From CAVUCE01 sp963739985 (lineage in GTDB: Bacteria > Bacteroidota > Ignavibacteria > Ignavibacteriales > Ignavibacteriaceae), in the NCBI GenBank assembly GCA_963739985.1, contig CAVUCE010000008.1, positions 310,001 through 374,000 on the forward strand: DNA of 64,000 nucleotides, in the 5' to 3' direction. Of the stretch, positions 20,255 through 28,537 are shown piece by piece. Under the pieces are notes generated by a model. The model had not been told where the DNA came from. It worked only from the letters and a program-made list of their open reading frames with translations, and did no database searches. Every line of letters begins with the position of its first letter. The first letter of the stretch is position 1. A program made the position numbers and the translations under genes.

Positions 20255-21205
20255 TTAAGAAATAATAGATTTTTTGAAATAATCTATCGTAATTTTTAGT
20301 CCCTCACTTCTTTCAACTTTTGGTCCCCAACCTAAAATAGTTTTTGCCCTGGTAATATCGGGTTGTCTAACTTTCGGATCATCCTCTGGTAAGTCTTTAT
20401 AAACGATTTTACTATTTGTCCCGGTAATTTTAATTACTTCTTCAGCAAACTGCTTAATTGTAATTTCGGCAGGATTTCCAATGTTTACAGGATTTGATTC
20501 ATCCGACATTAAAAGCTTAAAGATTCCGTCCACCAAATCGCTAACGTAGCAAAAACTTCTGGTTTGTGAACCATCCCCAAAAACGGTTATATCTTCTCCT
20601 CTTAAAGCTTGGCCTACAAATGCAGGTAGTGCTCTTCCGTCATCTAATCTCATTCTAGGTCCGTAAGTATTAAAAATTCTTACAATTCTAGTTTCTACAC
20701 CGTGATAGCGGTGATAAGCCATTGTCATGGCTTCTGCAAATCTTTTAGCTTCATCATAAACACCTCTTGGTCCTATTGGATTGACGTTACCCCAATAGTC
20801 TTCTGTTTGAGGATGAATTGCCGGATCTCCATAAATTTCACTTGTTGAAGCAATCAGTACCCTTGCCTTCTTTTCTTTAGCTAAACCTAAAACTTTATGT
20901 GTTCCTAAAGAACCTACTTTCAACGTTTGAATAGGAAGCTTTAAATAATCGATTGGACTTGCCGGAGAAGCGAAATGTAGGATGTAATCAACTCTGCCCG
21001 GTATAAATATATAATTTGTAATATCGTGTTTAACGAACGAAAAATTTTCATTTCCGACAAGGTGTGCAATATTATTTGTGCTTCCGGTAATCAGATTATC
21101 AACGCATATTACTTTTAATCCTTCGGCTAATAACCTATCGCACAAATGTGATCCTAAAAAACCCGCTCCACCTGTTACTACTGCAGTTGGTTTATACAAT
21201 TTCAT
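20255..21205 (-). CDS. NAD-dependent nucleotide-sugar epimerase/decarboxylase, UDP-xylose synthase type
   Basis: This extended SDR enzyme has TGGAGFLGSHLCDRLL for NAD binding, ASTSEIYGDP and the catalytic YDEAKR (Tyr150/Lys154 counting from ATG 21205). HFASPASPIDYLKLPIQTL and NTYGPRMRLDDGR are strongly characteristic of UDP-glucuronate decarboxylase, which makes UDP-xylose from UDP-glucuronate. The length, about 316 residues, is right for the family. AAGGAA lies just upstream of ATG 21205; a TTG three codons earlier is less likely. The gene overlaps the end of the Wzz-like gene by 14 bases. It would supply a pentose for the surface glycan. Confidence 0.88.
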   Translation of the reverse strand: MKLYKPTAVVTGGAGFLGSHLCDRLLAEGLKVICVDNLITGSTNNIAHLVGNENFSFVKHDITNYIFIPGRVDYILHFASPASPIDYLKLPIQTLKVGSLGTHKVLGLAKEKKARVLIASTSEIYGDPAIHPQTEDYWGNVNPIGPRGVYDEAKRFAEAMTMAYHRYHGVETRIVRIFNTYGPRMRLDDGRALPAFVGQALRGEDITVFGDGSQTRSFCYVSDLVDGIFKLLMSDESNPVNIGNPAEITIKQFAEEVIKITGTNSKIVYKDLPEDDPKVRQPDITRAKTILGWGPKVERSEGLKITIDYFKKSIIS

Positions 21206-22346
21206 TTCCTTCAACTTTATTTTTAAAATTCTTTTTAGATTCGCCCAACAATACCAGAAAAGACATCAAAAGAAAAGTAAAAATACCTCCAGCAACAGTA
21301 GAAAAGACAACTCGTGGACCCGAAGCATTTAATGGAGGAATCGCTTTATCTAATGTTTGAACTGTAGGAAGATCTCGATTTTCTTGAATCTTTTCTTTAT
21401 AATACTGTTGTTGAAGCATCATATAAACTTCATTTTGAATCTTAACTTCTCTCAACAAATTTGCTAAATTCTTACCAAGTTCAGGCACATCCTTAAAAGC
21501 AATCAAATAATCTTTATTGCCTAATTCCATTTTAGTATATTGTATTTTCAACTGATCTAACTTGCTCTTTAGATTTATTAAAGATTTATTATCTTCACGC
21601 AAGTTTGTTTCTAAAAGCCCAATCTGCATTTCAGTGGAAACGATTTCAGATTTAATCTTTGCAGCTGCATCAATTGCAGCACTTACTTGATCAGGCAATG
21701 AAACAGTTTTATTCTTCTTTTGAAAATCTGTTAGTGCATTCTCAACAGAATCTAATTGCACTTTTGTGGTTTTTAATTGTGTCTCAATGTATTCTCTAGC
21801 TTTTTTAGCTTTTGATGTCATTTTTTCGCGATTAATCTTATCAAGTGCTTCAACAAAAGAATTTGATAAATCGGCAGAAAGATTTTTTACTGAATCTTTA
21901 TTACCGATAATAGCCGGCAATAATTTCGATGTAACATCAACACTTAGTTTAATTATTCCTTCTTTGGTAATTTCTATATTCAGATTCTTGTCTAAATCTT
22001 TCACCGCCTTATAGACATTATCTTCATTGTAAAACTTTACAAGGTTATTTTTCTTTACAACATAAAGTGCAGCGCTTCTACTTTTTAATATCTCACTATA
22101 TAATTGAGAATTTGCATTGCTTACTCCGCCAAGCATAAATGAAGATAATCCTTGTTCACCTAAAAGACTGCCAAGCCCCCCAAATTGAGGCTCATTATCC
22201 GGAGGTAATATGGTTACAGTTGATGTATAAGTTACCGGATAGATAAAAAACAATATCAAAAATAGAAATGCAGTTACCCAAATTGTCACTTTCAAAATCT
22301 TCTTCAGATTAAGTAAAATTGTATGTAAGATTTCGTGGTATGTCAA
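21192..22346 (-). CDS. Wzz-like polysaccharide co-polymerase / chain-length determinant
   Basis: The 384-residue protein has an N-terminal membrane helix (about 16-40) and YTSTVTILPPDNEPQFGGLG, the Wzz/GumC-type beta motif. A long coiled-coil central region (about 165-325) rich in Lys/Glu and a C-terminal helix (about 353-376) follow. It would set chain length and link the Wzy polymerase with the outer-membrane exporter. No cytoplasmic tyrosine kinase domain (Walker A) follows the second helix, and no separate BY-kinase gene is seen in the window. The start is a TTG at 22346 with GAGGAAG 5 bases upstream, one base after the exporter stop codon, showing translational coupling. Confidence 0.87.
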   Translation of the reverse strand: MTYHEILHTILLNLKKILKVTIWVTAFLFLILFFIYPVTYTSTVTILPPDNEPQFGGLGSLLGEQGLSSFMLGGVSNANSQLYSEILKSRSAALYVVKKNNLVKFYNEDNVYKAVKDLDKNLNIEITKEGIIKLSVDVTSKLLPAIIGNKDSVKNLSADLSNSFVEALDKINREKMTSKAKKAREYIETQLKTTKVQLDSVENALTDFQKKNKTVSLPDQVSAAIDAAAKIKSEIVSTEMQIGLLETNLREDNKSLINLKSKLDQLKIQYTKMELGNKDYLIAFKDVPELGKNLANLLREVKIQNEVYMMLQQQYYKEKIQENRDLPTVQTLDKAIPPLNASGPRVVFSTVAGGIFTFLLMSFLVLLGESKKNFKNKVEGNEIV

Positions 22347-22347
22347 A

Positions 22348-23958
22348 TTACTTCCTCGACGCTACTATTATTGCTACTGTTGCTGCCACAATTGATGCTA
22401 GAGCTCCAAGAACTTGTAATGAATTGGTAAATATGTCCCAAAATTTAGGCGCGGGAGGAGTTTCTGGTACCCAAATTGCATCACCGGGATATAAAGAATC
22501 AACGTCATCTGCATCAATCCATTCACCTGAATTTGCGCGTATAACTCTAACATCACCGTCTTCAGCTCTCCATCCAAATCCGCCTGCTAAATTTATATAA
22601 TCATTAACTTTTAAATTACTGTTATAAATAACATTTCCCGGATTAACTACTTGTCCAAGCATAATTATATAATTTTTAGCTTCGGGTACATTTATTAGAT
22701 CACCTTTTTTCATTATGATATTTTCATTATCATTTTGTTTTTTAAAGAGTCCGTAAAAATCAACAACAACTTTACCCGGTTGCTGCCTTGATTTAGCTTT
22801 AAAATAGGCATACTCATCATCAGACATATCTTTACGTTCCATCGTTTTCAACCGGTCATATTCAGGATCTTTTTCAACCGTTCCCATAGTTCTAGTTACA
22901 GTTGCATCTACCAACGATGCATCAGGCAAAAATCCGCCGGCTTCGTTTATCACATCTTTTAAAGTTGTTTTTCCTTTTATAATCTTATAATAACCGGGAT
23001 ATTTTACCCAACCTTGTACATTCACTAAACGGTCAATTAAATATTCCGGTATTTCTCGAACCATAACTTTAACTGAGCGACTTAATTCTATCTTCTTATC
23101 CTGTAATTCTTGATAAGAATAAAAAACACTTTTTTCTGTCTTACCGTCCGTTGTAAAACTTACAATTTCAATAGAATCAGTTTTTGCTTTACTTAAAAAG
23201 CCGCCGGCGATATTAATAAAATGGGTGATAGTTTCACCTGGAACAAATTCGTATGTTCCGGGATATTTTACCTGTCCGTGTATAGAAATAACCTCGTCAG
23301 CTTTATCTATATCAACTATATCACCATCATGTAAAAGCGGATTTCCTTTGCTATCTCCTAGTCTCGAAAACTCTAGGAAATCAAATTTATTTGATTTGCC
23401 ATCTTTATCTGTAATTTTAATATCACGTAAATTTGCACTGGAATTTACTCCATAAGAATGATTTAAGACGTCAAGTAAACGAAAATTTCCGCTAATAAGA
23501 TAAGTTGCCGGCTTTCTAACATCACCTAATAATGAGACTTTAATTTTCTTAATCGAAGCTAACGAAATGTATATATCAACATTTTTAAAGTATTTTTCTA
23601 TTGTATTCTTGATTTTATTCTTGGCTTCATTCAAATTCAAATTTTTAAGATTTATGCTGCCAACTTTTGGGATAAATAATTCGGAATCTTGGTTTATTGG
23701 TAAATTAAGAGAAATATCTTGAACTCCCGAAATTGAGATAAACAATTTGTCACCGGGGCCTACTATATATTCTGCAGGATCTACACTTCCGTTTGAAATA
23801 ATATTTCCAGCTTGTACGTTCCTAAGAGAATCATTTGTTGTAATTAAATTTCTTTCAGGGTAATCCGGGAAGGCTTGCGATAAGATAATTTTTGGCGAAA
23901 TTAGTAATAACGCAAAAATTAAAAGAATTATTTTTTTAGTATGAATGTCTTTAACCAT
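22348..23958 (-). CDS. Polysaccharide export protein with SLBB domains (Wza-like)
   Basis: From ATG 23958 the protein is 536 residues and starts with a signal peptide (VKDIHTKKIILLIFALLLIS, cleavage near LSQ). The polysaccharide-export domain follows (AEYIVGPGDKLFISISG), then several SLBB repeats with the pattern VNVQGWVKYPGYYKI and HGQVKYPGTYEFVPG. It ends in a C-terminal hydrophobic helix (VLGALASIVAATVAIIVASRK). It should form the periplasmic/outer-membrane channel. No lipobox Cys is present, unlike E. coli Wza. The reading frame is open 29 codons further upstream to 24045, but that extension lacks signal-peptide character and abuts ftsX, so I prefer the internal start. It is probably the first gene of the glycan module proper. 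Confidence 0.9.
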   Translation of the reverse strand: MVKDIHTKKIILLIFALLLISPKIILSQAFPDYPERNLITTNDSLRNVQAGNIISNGSVDPAEYIVGPGDKLFISISGVQDISLNLPINQDSELFIPKVGSINLKNLNLNEAKNKIKNTIEKYFKNVDIYISLASIKKIKVSLLGDVRKPATYLISGNFRLLDVLNHSYGVNSSANLRDIKITDKDGKSNKFDFLEFSRLGDSKGNPLLHDGDIVDIDKADEVISIHGQVKYPGTYEFVPGETITHFINIAGGFLSKAKTDSIEIVSFTTDGKTEKSVFYSYQELQDKKIELSRSVKVMVREIPEYLIDRLVNVQGWVKYPGYYKIIKGKTTLKDVINEAGGFLPDASLVDATVTRTMGTVEKDPEYDRLKTMERKDMSDDEYAYFKAKSRQQPGKVVVDFYGLFKKQNDNENIIMKKGDLINVPEAKNYIIMLGQVVNPGNVIYNSNLKVNDYINLAGGFGWRAEDGDVRVIRANSGEWIDADDVDSLYPGDAIWVPETPPAPKFWDIFTNSLQVLGALASIVAATVAIIVASRK

Positions 23959-24046
23959 TAATAAATATTTGACTATAATTGAATTCGGCAAATTATTGCA
24001 ACCCCTTTTATTCCAAGCATAAAAATTAGAGAAATAAAATCTCACA

Positions 24047-24910
24047 TCAAATTTTCAAATTTATTTTTCTCAATGAAACAAGACTTATCATTAAACCTAT
24101 AAATGGACCTATAATTAAAATTCCCGCTAAATAGATTAAATCTTTTGATGAAAATAAAAGCGCAAAATAAGCATTATTTTTAGAGTAGAAATAAATTAAG
24201 AAAAATCCTAGGGCGACAAAAAATCCGGCTAATAAACCGACAAAAATAGAATTAAGTATTATCGGCATTTTTATAGTTGATAATTTTGCGCCAACAAGTT
24301 TCATAGTTTCTAGTTCCTCATATTTGGAATTTGTAATTAACTTGATGGTACTGTAAACAATGTATAGAGAAATCAAGAAAAGAATAATTGTTGCACCGAA
24401 AATATATGTTTTAACTTTTGAAATATATGATAAAATCTTATACGTAAATTCGTGTCTAAATACTACTTCATCAACACCGCTTAAACCTGCAAGCTTTTTT
24501 ATAATCTTATTCAAAGAATCCTTTTCCACATAATCATCTTTTAGTGTTAAGGTAAAAGACGCCGGAAGAGGATTATAATCTAAAATTTTGCGAAAATCTT
24601 GACCGGTTTGTTGAATAAAAATCTTAGCAGCTCCTTCCTTACTAATAAAAGAAAGTGATTGAATAAAATTTTTATGCTCAATCTCTTGCTTAAGATTTGA
24701 AACTTGATCTTCAGATAAAGAAGTATCCAGGAAAACATTTATATCTACGTTCCTTTTAATTGAGCTTTGCAATTCAGCAGAAACCTTAATAAGCGCTGCA
24801 GAAGTTACAATGAGAAATACTGCAATTATCATCGAAATTAAAGAAAGTACAAATGATGATTTTGCTCTTCCAATTAATTTGAAGGATTCTTTTATCCAGA
24901 AAAATATCAT
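24047..24910 (-). CDS. ftsX: FtsX-like cell-division ABC transporter permease
   Basis: The 287-residue protein has four membrane helices (near 15-40, 170-192, 215-240 and 255-280). An extracytoplasmic domain lies between the first two (VDINVFLDTSLSEDQVSNL, FISKEGAAKIF), and ELETMKLVGAKLSTIK sits before the third helix, as in FtsX. FtsX with the ATPase FtsE controls peptidoglycan hydrolases at the septum; ftsE is not in this window. It lies between lipoprotein genes and the polysaccharide export gene, all on the same strand. Confidence 0.93.
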   Translation of the reverse strand: MIFFWIKESFKLIGRAKSSFVLSLISMIIAVFLIVTSAALIKVSAELQSSIKRNVDINVFLDTSLSEDQVSNLKQEIEHKNFIQSLSFISKEGAAKIFIQQTGQDFRKILDYNPLPASFTLTLKDDYVEKDSLNKIIKKLAGLSGVDEVVFRHEFTYKILSYISKVKTYIFGATIILFLISLYIVYSTIKLITNSKYEELETMKLVGAKLSTIKMPIILNSIFVGLLAGFFVALGFFLIYFYSKNNAYFALLFSSKDLIYLAGILIIGPFIGLMISLVSLRKINLKI

Positions 24911-24954
24911 AAAAGTTTTTTATTCATATAAATTGTTTGCTAAAGTTAAATCAA

Positions 24955-25452
24955 TTAGAAATTAGATTCATCTATCCAATGGCTAATTCTCCATTTTTGT
25001 GTAGAAGGATTTTTTTTAAGGGCCATATTAACACGCCCGTCTAATCTTATAACATCAGTTGGATTAAAAGTAATAGTAAGATTAAAACCGCGAACTACGT
25101 TAGCTGTAAGTGAATCTTCTGTTGAAAGCACAATATTATTCCAAATTAAACTTAATCGCTGTGCGTTTTGAAAAAGTCCATACGTAGTTTTCATTTCTTC
25201 ATCTCTCCCCCACGAAACATCAAAGCCTTGATCATAATCATGATAAGTAAAGATAAAATCATCGCCAATTAATTTACCATAAATTGTAGTATCCTTAAAA
25301 GTATAAGCATACTGAAAATTTTGAAATACGCCGTCAACAGTTTTTAGATCAGAAATTGTAGAAGCATTGCTGTCTGTGCTGTCATCAAAAGCTGGAGAAA
25401 ACGGATTCTTACAACCGGTTAGTAAAATTAGAAGGATCAAACTGTTTTTCAA
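24955..25452 (-). CDS. Small lipoprotein with NTF2-like domain, copy 1
   Basis: The protein of 165 residues begins with a short lipoprotein signal (KNSLILLILLTGCKNPF; lipobox LTGC, Cys15). Residues about 40-165 look like a single alpha+beta NTF2-like domain ending in KWRISHWIDESNF. The end pattern (W-x-I-x-x-W) and general plan resemble the lipoprotein just upstream, so the two are probably tandem paralogues. The start is a TTG at 25452, 7 bases after the previous stop; the nearest strong Shine-Dalgarno (GGGAGG) is about 17 bases away. No enzymatic motif is visible and I do not assign a function. Confidence 0.75.
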   Translation of the reverse strand: MKNSLILLILLTGCKNPFSPAFDDSTDSNASTISDLKTVDGVFQNFQYAYTFKDTTIYGKLIGDDFIFTYHDYDQGFDVSWGRDEEMKTTYGLFQNAQRLSLIWNNIVLSTEDSLTANVVRGFNLTITFNPTDVIRLDGRVNMALKKNPSTQKWRISHWIDESNF

Positions 25453-25459
25453 AAACCGA

Positions 25460-26035
25460 TTAATAAAACCTCCCTTTTAATTCGCTCCAACTTGGCAAAT
25501 CACTATTTTTTGAATCTTGCCATGAATAAATAGACCACGTTGATCGAGAATCTCTAATCATTCCGAACTTCAAATCTCCTTGATAATTTTGGGGAATATT
25601 AGGATCTGCTGTAGGAATATTTAGAAAATATGAAGCTGAATAGACCAAACTATCACCTTGCGGAAGTGTTGAAACGCCGGAGAAAGTTAATGTAATGGGT
25701 AGGTCGGAGTTAACTTTTGATTTTAGATTATTAAAATATTGTTCTTCATTTTTCTTATTCCAATTATCCGAAAGCGACGGGAATTGAGAAACAGCTCCAC
25801 TAGAAGGTGAGAAAGTAAATCTTTTATCAACAAATTCAGAATCGGTTAAGCATGACAGGTAATTTTCAACATTTTTATCTTTAAAGGAGTTTATAAGATT
25901 TGCAATAACAATATCCGGAGTGACAGGCTGTTCGTAGTTTGATCTCGGCTGATTTGGTTTTTCAGCAGATCTGGTTGAGAATAAATCGCAGCCGGTAAGT
26001 AAAAAAGCACATAATATGATAATGACAAATTTCAT
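25460..26035 (-). CDS. Small lipoprotein with NTF2-like domain, copy 2
   Basis: The 191-residue protein has a lipoprotein signal (KFVIIILCAFLLTGCDLF; Cys16). After a short disordered, proline-rich linker, the region IANLINSFKDKNVENYLSCL has the look of the first helix of an NTF2-like domain. The domain ends in STWSIYSWQDS. Similar lipoproteins with a terminal W-x-I-x-x-W strand are common in this phylum, without known function. It overlaps the methyltransferase gene by 4 bases and is followed by the related lipoprotein gene, so both belong to the recR transcription unit. Confidence 0.8.
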   Translation of the reverse strand: MKFVIIILCAFLLTGCDLFSTRSAEKPNQPRSNYEQPVTPDIVIANLINSFKDKNVENYLSCLTDSEFVDKRFTFSPSSGAVSQFPSLSDNWNKKNEEQYFNNLKSKVNSDLPITLTFSGVSTLPQGDSLVYSASYFLNIPTADPNIPQNYQGDLKFGMIRDSRSTWSIYSWQDSKNSDLPSWSELKGRFY

Positions 26036-26766
26036 TTCCGAGCAATAATAATGATTCTCGGTGAAGTTTCTAAGTCAAATTCTTTCCCATGAAAATCTCC
26101 AAAAATCTTTTGAATAGTGAATCCGGTTTTTTCAAATTCACTTTTCAATTCGTTAATTTCATACATTCTTACTGACTCATGATAATGTTTTTCTGAACCA
26201 TTCTTATTTATTGTTATTTTTTTTACTACTCTGTTTCCTTCAATTTTTCTTTGCTGTACAACTTTACTAATTCCTAAATCCTCTTCGGTTTCGGGAACAA
26301 GATTATTTTTAATATACCTCGGGTTAAAATAATCAAACACAAAATATCCGTTTTCCATCAATTGGTTATAAGCGACATTAAACAAGACAAAGTTTTCCTC
26401 ATCAGATTCAAAATAACCGAAGCTTGTAAACAAATTAATAATTAATCCGAACTTTGTAGAAACAGAATAATAACGTAAATCCGATTCAACAAAATCAACT
26501 TTAACTCCGGAATCTTCAGCAGCACATTTGGCAACTTTTAATAAATTTTCGCTTAAATCAACTGCTGTTACGTGAAACCCTTCCTGAGCAAATAGAATTG
26601 AATGCCTTCCTGCGCCGCAAGCCATATCTAGAACTTTTGCACCCGGATTAAGATCAACATTCCTCAAAATCAGTTTGACTAATTTTTTTGCGTCTTCTTC
26701 ATTTCTATGTCTGTAAACATTTAGATATTCTTCTGTGTTAAACCAGTCTTCGTACCATTCAGCCAT
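26032..26766 (-). CDS. Class I SAM-dependent methyltransferase next to recR
   Basis: The 244-residue protein starts AEWYEDWFNTEEYLNVYRHRNEEDA and has the SAM motif KVLDMACGAGRHSILFA, acidic loop VTAVDLSENLL and the motif FGLIINLFTSFGYF. This set matches a widespread family of small methyltransferases (methyltransferase domain 25) of unknown substrate. Its start codon overlaps the recR stop by one base, so it is cotranscribed with recR. Confidence 0.85.
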   Translation of the reverse strand: MAEWYEDWFNTEEYLNVYRHRNEEDAKKLVKLILRNVDLNPGAKVLDMACGAGRHSILFAQEGFHVTAVDLSENLLKVAKCAAEDSGVKVDFVESDLRYYSVSTKFGLIINLFTSFGYFESDEENFVLFNVAYNQLMENGYFVFDYFNPRYIKNNLVPETEEDLGISKVVQQRKIEGNRVVKKITINKNGSEKHYHESVRMYEINELKSEFEKTGFTIQKIFGDFHGKEFDLETSPRIIIIARK

Positions 26767-27362
26767 TACAATATAATTCTTCCTGAAACAGCTCGTCCGA
26801 TTGTCGCTTCGTCGGCAAATTCCAAATCACCGCCAATGGGCAACCCGCGGGCAATTCGTGTAACTTTTATTCCCAGTGGTTTTATTAACTTAGCCAAATA
26901 TAATGCAGTCGCCTCACCTTCGGTATCAGGATTTAACGCTAAAATAACTTCTTTTACTTCTTCAGATTCCAATCTTTTAAGAAGCTCTTTAATTTTAAGC
27001 GAATCCGGACTAATTCCCGAAAGCGGTGAGAGAACTCCGCCAATAACATGGTATTGACCGCTAAACTCGTTTGTTCTTTCAATTGCAATAACATCACTTG
27101 CTTCTTCGACAACGCAAATTTGCGATGTGTCCCGTTTTGGACTTTTACAAATATCACAGAGCTCATCCACCGAGATATTAAAACACCTTGAACAAAAACG
27201 AATTTTAGATTTCAAATCTTCCAAAGCTTTTACTAAGCTGGCAACAGATTCTTTATCTGCTTTTAAGATATGAAGAGCTAATCTTTGCGCAGTTTTTCTA
27301 CCGATGCTCGGTAATTTGCTAAGTTCTTCTATGGCAACTAATAAGGGTTCTGCAATTTGCAA
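26766..27362 (-). CDS. recR: Recombination mediator protein RecR
   Basis: RecR, with RecO, loads RecA on SSB-coated gaps. The 198-residue protein has the helix-hairpin-helix region ELSKLPSIGRKTAQRLALHI and a zinc finger with Cys57, Cys60, Cys69 and Cys72. A TOPRIM domain (ICVVEEASDVIAIE ... ALNPDTEGEATALY) and the C-terminal ARGLPIGGDLEFAD follow. The length is standard. The start is a TTG at 27362, one base after the ybaB stop. The ybaB-recR order is conserved in many bacteria. Confidence 0.97.
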   Translation of the reverse strand: MQIAEPLLVAIEELSKLPSIGRKTAQRLALHILKADKESVASLVKALEDLKSKIRFCSRCFNISVDELCDICKSPKRDTSQICVVEEASDVIAIERTNEFSGQYHVIGGVLSPLSGISPDSLKIKELLKRLESEEVKEVILALNPDTEGEATALYLAKLIKPLGIKVTRIARGLPIGGDLEFADEATIGRAVSGRIIL

Positions 27363-27363
27363 T

Positions 27364-27690
27364 TTAGAATCCCGGGATGTTTAAACCTGGAGGAATCATA
27401 CCCTTTGTAACTTTAGCCATTTCTTCTTCCGCCATTTTTTTAGAAGATTGAATTGCCTTGTTAACTGCAGCAACAACAAGATCTTCCAAGATATCTTTTT
27501 CATCAGCATTAATAACTTGGGGATCTATTTCTATTGATATAATTTCTTGATTTCCGTTACAAACCGCTTTAATCATTCCACCGCCGGCTTCCTCAGCAAT
27601 GGTTTTATCTCCTAATTGTCCTTGCACCTTTTGCATTTCCTCTTGCATCTTTTGCACTTGTTTCAACATTCCTTGCATTCCGCCTTTCAT
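27364..27690 (-). CDS. ybaB: YbaB/EbfC-family nucleoid-associated protein
   Basis: The 108-residue protein (from ATG 27690) has the family's coiled N-terminal segment MLKQVQKMQEEMQKVQGQL and the conserved beta region GMIKAVCNGNQEIISIEIDP. The C-terminal helix is VVAAVNKAIQSSKKMAEEEM. Family dimers bind DNA and affect gene expression and repair. ATG 27690 is chosen over the TTG at 27693 because a perfect AGGAGG lies 6 bases upstream. It is the first gene of the long minus-strand train. Confidence 0.95.
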   Translation of the reverse strand: MKGGMQGMLKQVQKMQEEMQKVQGQLGDKTIAEEAGGGMIKAVCNGNQEIISIEIDPQVINADEKDILEDLVVAAVNKAIQSSKKMAEEEMAKVTKGMIPPGLNIPGF

Positions 27691-27696
27691 CAAAAG

Positions 27697-27702
27697 CCTC
27701 CT
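27697..27702 (-). promoter_or_regulatory. Strong Shine-Dalgarno of ybaB
   Basis: AGGAGG on the minus strand, six bases before ATG 27690. It decides the start codon and shows that this organism uses Shine-Dalgarno initiation. Confidence 0.85.
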
Positions 27703-27751
27703 ATTTTATTATTTTTTCTGGAAAAGTTCATGAAATATTTTAATTTTCTTG

Positions 27752-27759
27752 CAAATATA
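27752..27759 (-). promoter_or_regulatory. Bacteroidota-type -7 element upstream of ybaB
   Basis: On the minus strand the sequence reads TATATTTG, matching the TAnnTTTG consensus. It would give a leader of about 55 bases to ybaB. I see no good TTTG at the -33 position, so the promoter call is tentative. The 27691-27853 spacer is divergent and must also hold a promoter for the plus-strand gene at 27854. Confidence 0.35.
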
Positions 27760-27853
27760 ATATATTGAATTGACTTTATGTACCTAATTTTCATAATTTC
27801 TGATCTAAAATTTTGTAAAGGAAGTTTTTGCGAATAAAATCTACAGTAATAAT

Positions 27854-28534
27854 ATGAATAATGGAGAGATTTCAAAAAAAGAGCTGGCACTTGATGGTCA
27901 AGACTATGTTATTATAGAATATTCTGATCATTATTCTGAAAACGGTTCTAACAACATAAAAGTTAAGGATTTAGGCGAAAAATTTACGACCATAAATTCT
28001 TTCTTTTTTGATTATTTAAAAGGTTTTCACGTTCCGGCTGCTTTTGTTAAAGCACATGATAAAAATACTTTAAAGTTTATCAAGCACGAACGTTTCCCCT
28101 TTTCCGTAAAGATTTTGAATATAATCAATAAACGTACAGCTAAAATTTTTGACAAAAAAGAACACGATATTTTAACCTTACCGATATTTGAATTTCATTA
28201 CGGAGACAATAAAGATTCTCTAATTTCCGAAAGTCATTTAATTGCCTTTGATTTATGCTCGAATGAAGATATAAAGGTTATTAACAGAATTTGTTCAAAA
28301 GTTAATGCCGTTTTAAAATCTTTCTTTGAAAGAAGAAATGCTGTTTTAGCCGAAGCAACTTGTCACTTTGGAAAACATGAAGATAAAATATTTTTGGTCG
28401 ATGATTTTACTCCCAAGAGTTTAAAGATATTACCATCGAATAAAGAAGATAAATGGACTGACCCATATAAATTCAGCACTTCGGCAGATATAAAAAAATA
28501 TACCGACCATTTATTAAATTTGATGAGCGTTTAG
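27854..28534 (+). CDS. Degenerate SAICAR synthetase (PurC)-like protein
   Basis: The 226-residue length and overall plan follow PurC. TTINSFFFDYLKGFHVPAAFV matches the helix that in PurC precedes IPTHFV. ISESHLIAF...NEDIKVINRICSKVNAVLKSFF matches the region before the catalytic strands, and AEATCHFGKHEDKIFLVDDFTPKSL aligns with VDFKLEFG...LADEFSPDGSRLWD. However, the N-terminal GKAKTVY loop, the VVRNRAAGS motif and several catalytic Asp/Lys/Arg positions are changed (NIINKRT instead of VVRNRA; AEATCHFG instead of VDFKLEFG). It is therefore probably a PurC relative without the usual activity. It is the first gene of a plus-strand group with psd, pssA, purS and purQ; psd starts 4 bases after its stop. 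The identification is from motif alignment by eye. Confidence 0.6.
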   Translation: MNNGEISKKELALDGQDYVIIEYSDHYSENGSNNIKVKDLGEKFTTINSFFFDYLKGFHVPAAFVKAHDKNTLKFIKHERFPFSVKILNIINKRTAKIFDKKEHDILTLPIFEFHYGDNKDSLISESHLIAFDLCSNEDIKVINRICSKVNAVLKSFFERRNAVLAEATCHFGKHEDKIFLVDDFTPKSLKILPSNKEDKWTDPYKFSTSADIKKYTDHLLNLMSV

Positions 28535-28537
28535 AAA

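Noticed and set aside
23959..24045. Longer start for the Wza-like exporter (29 extra codons)
   Set aside because: The extension is not hydrophobic in signal-peptide fashion and the ATG at 23958 directly precedes a normal signal peptide.
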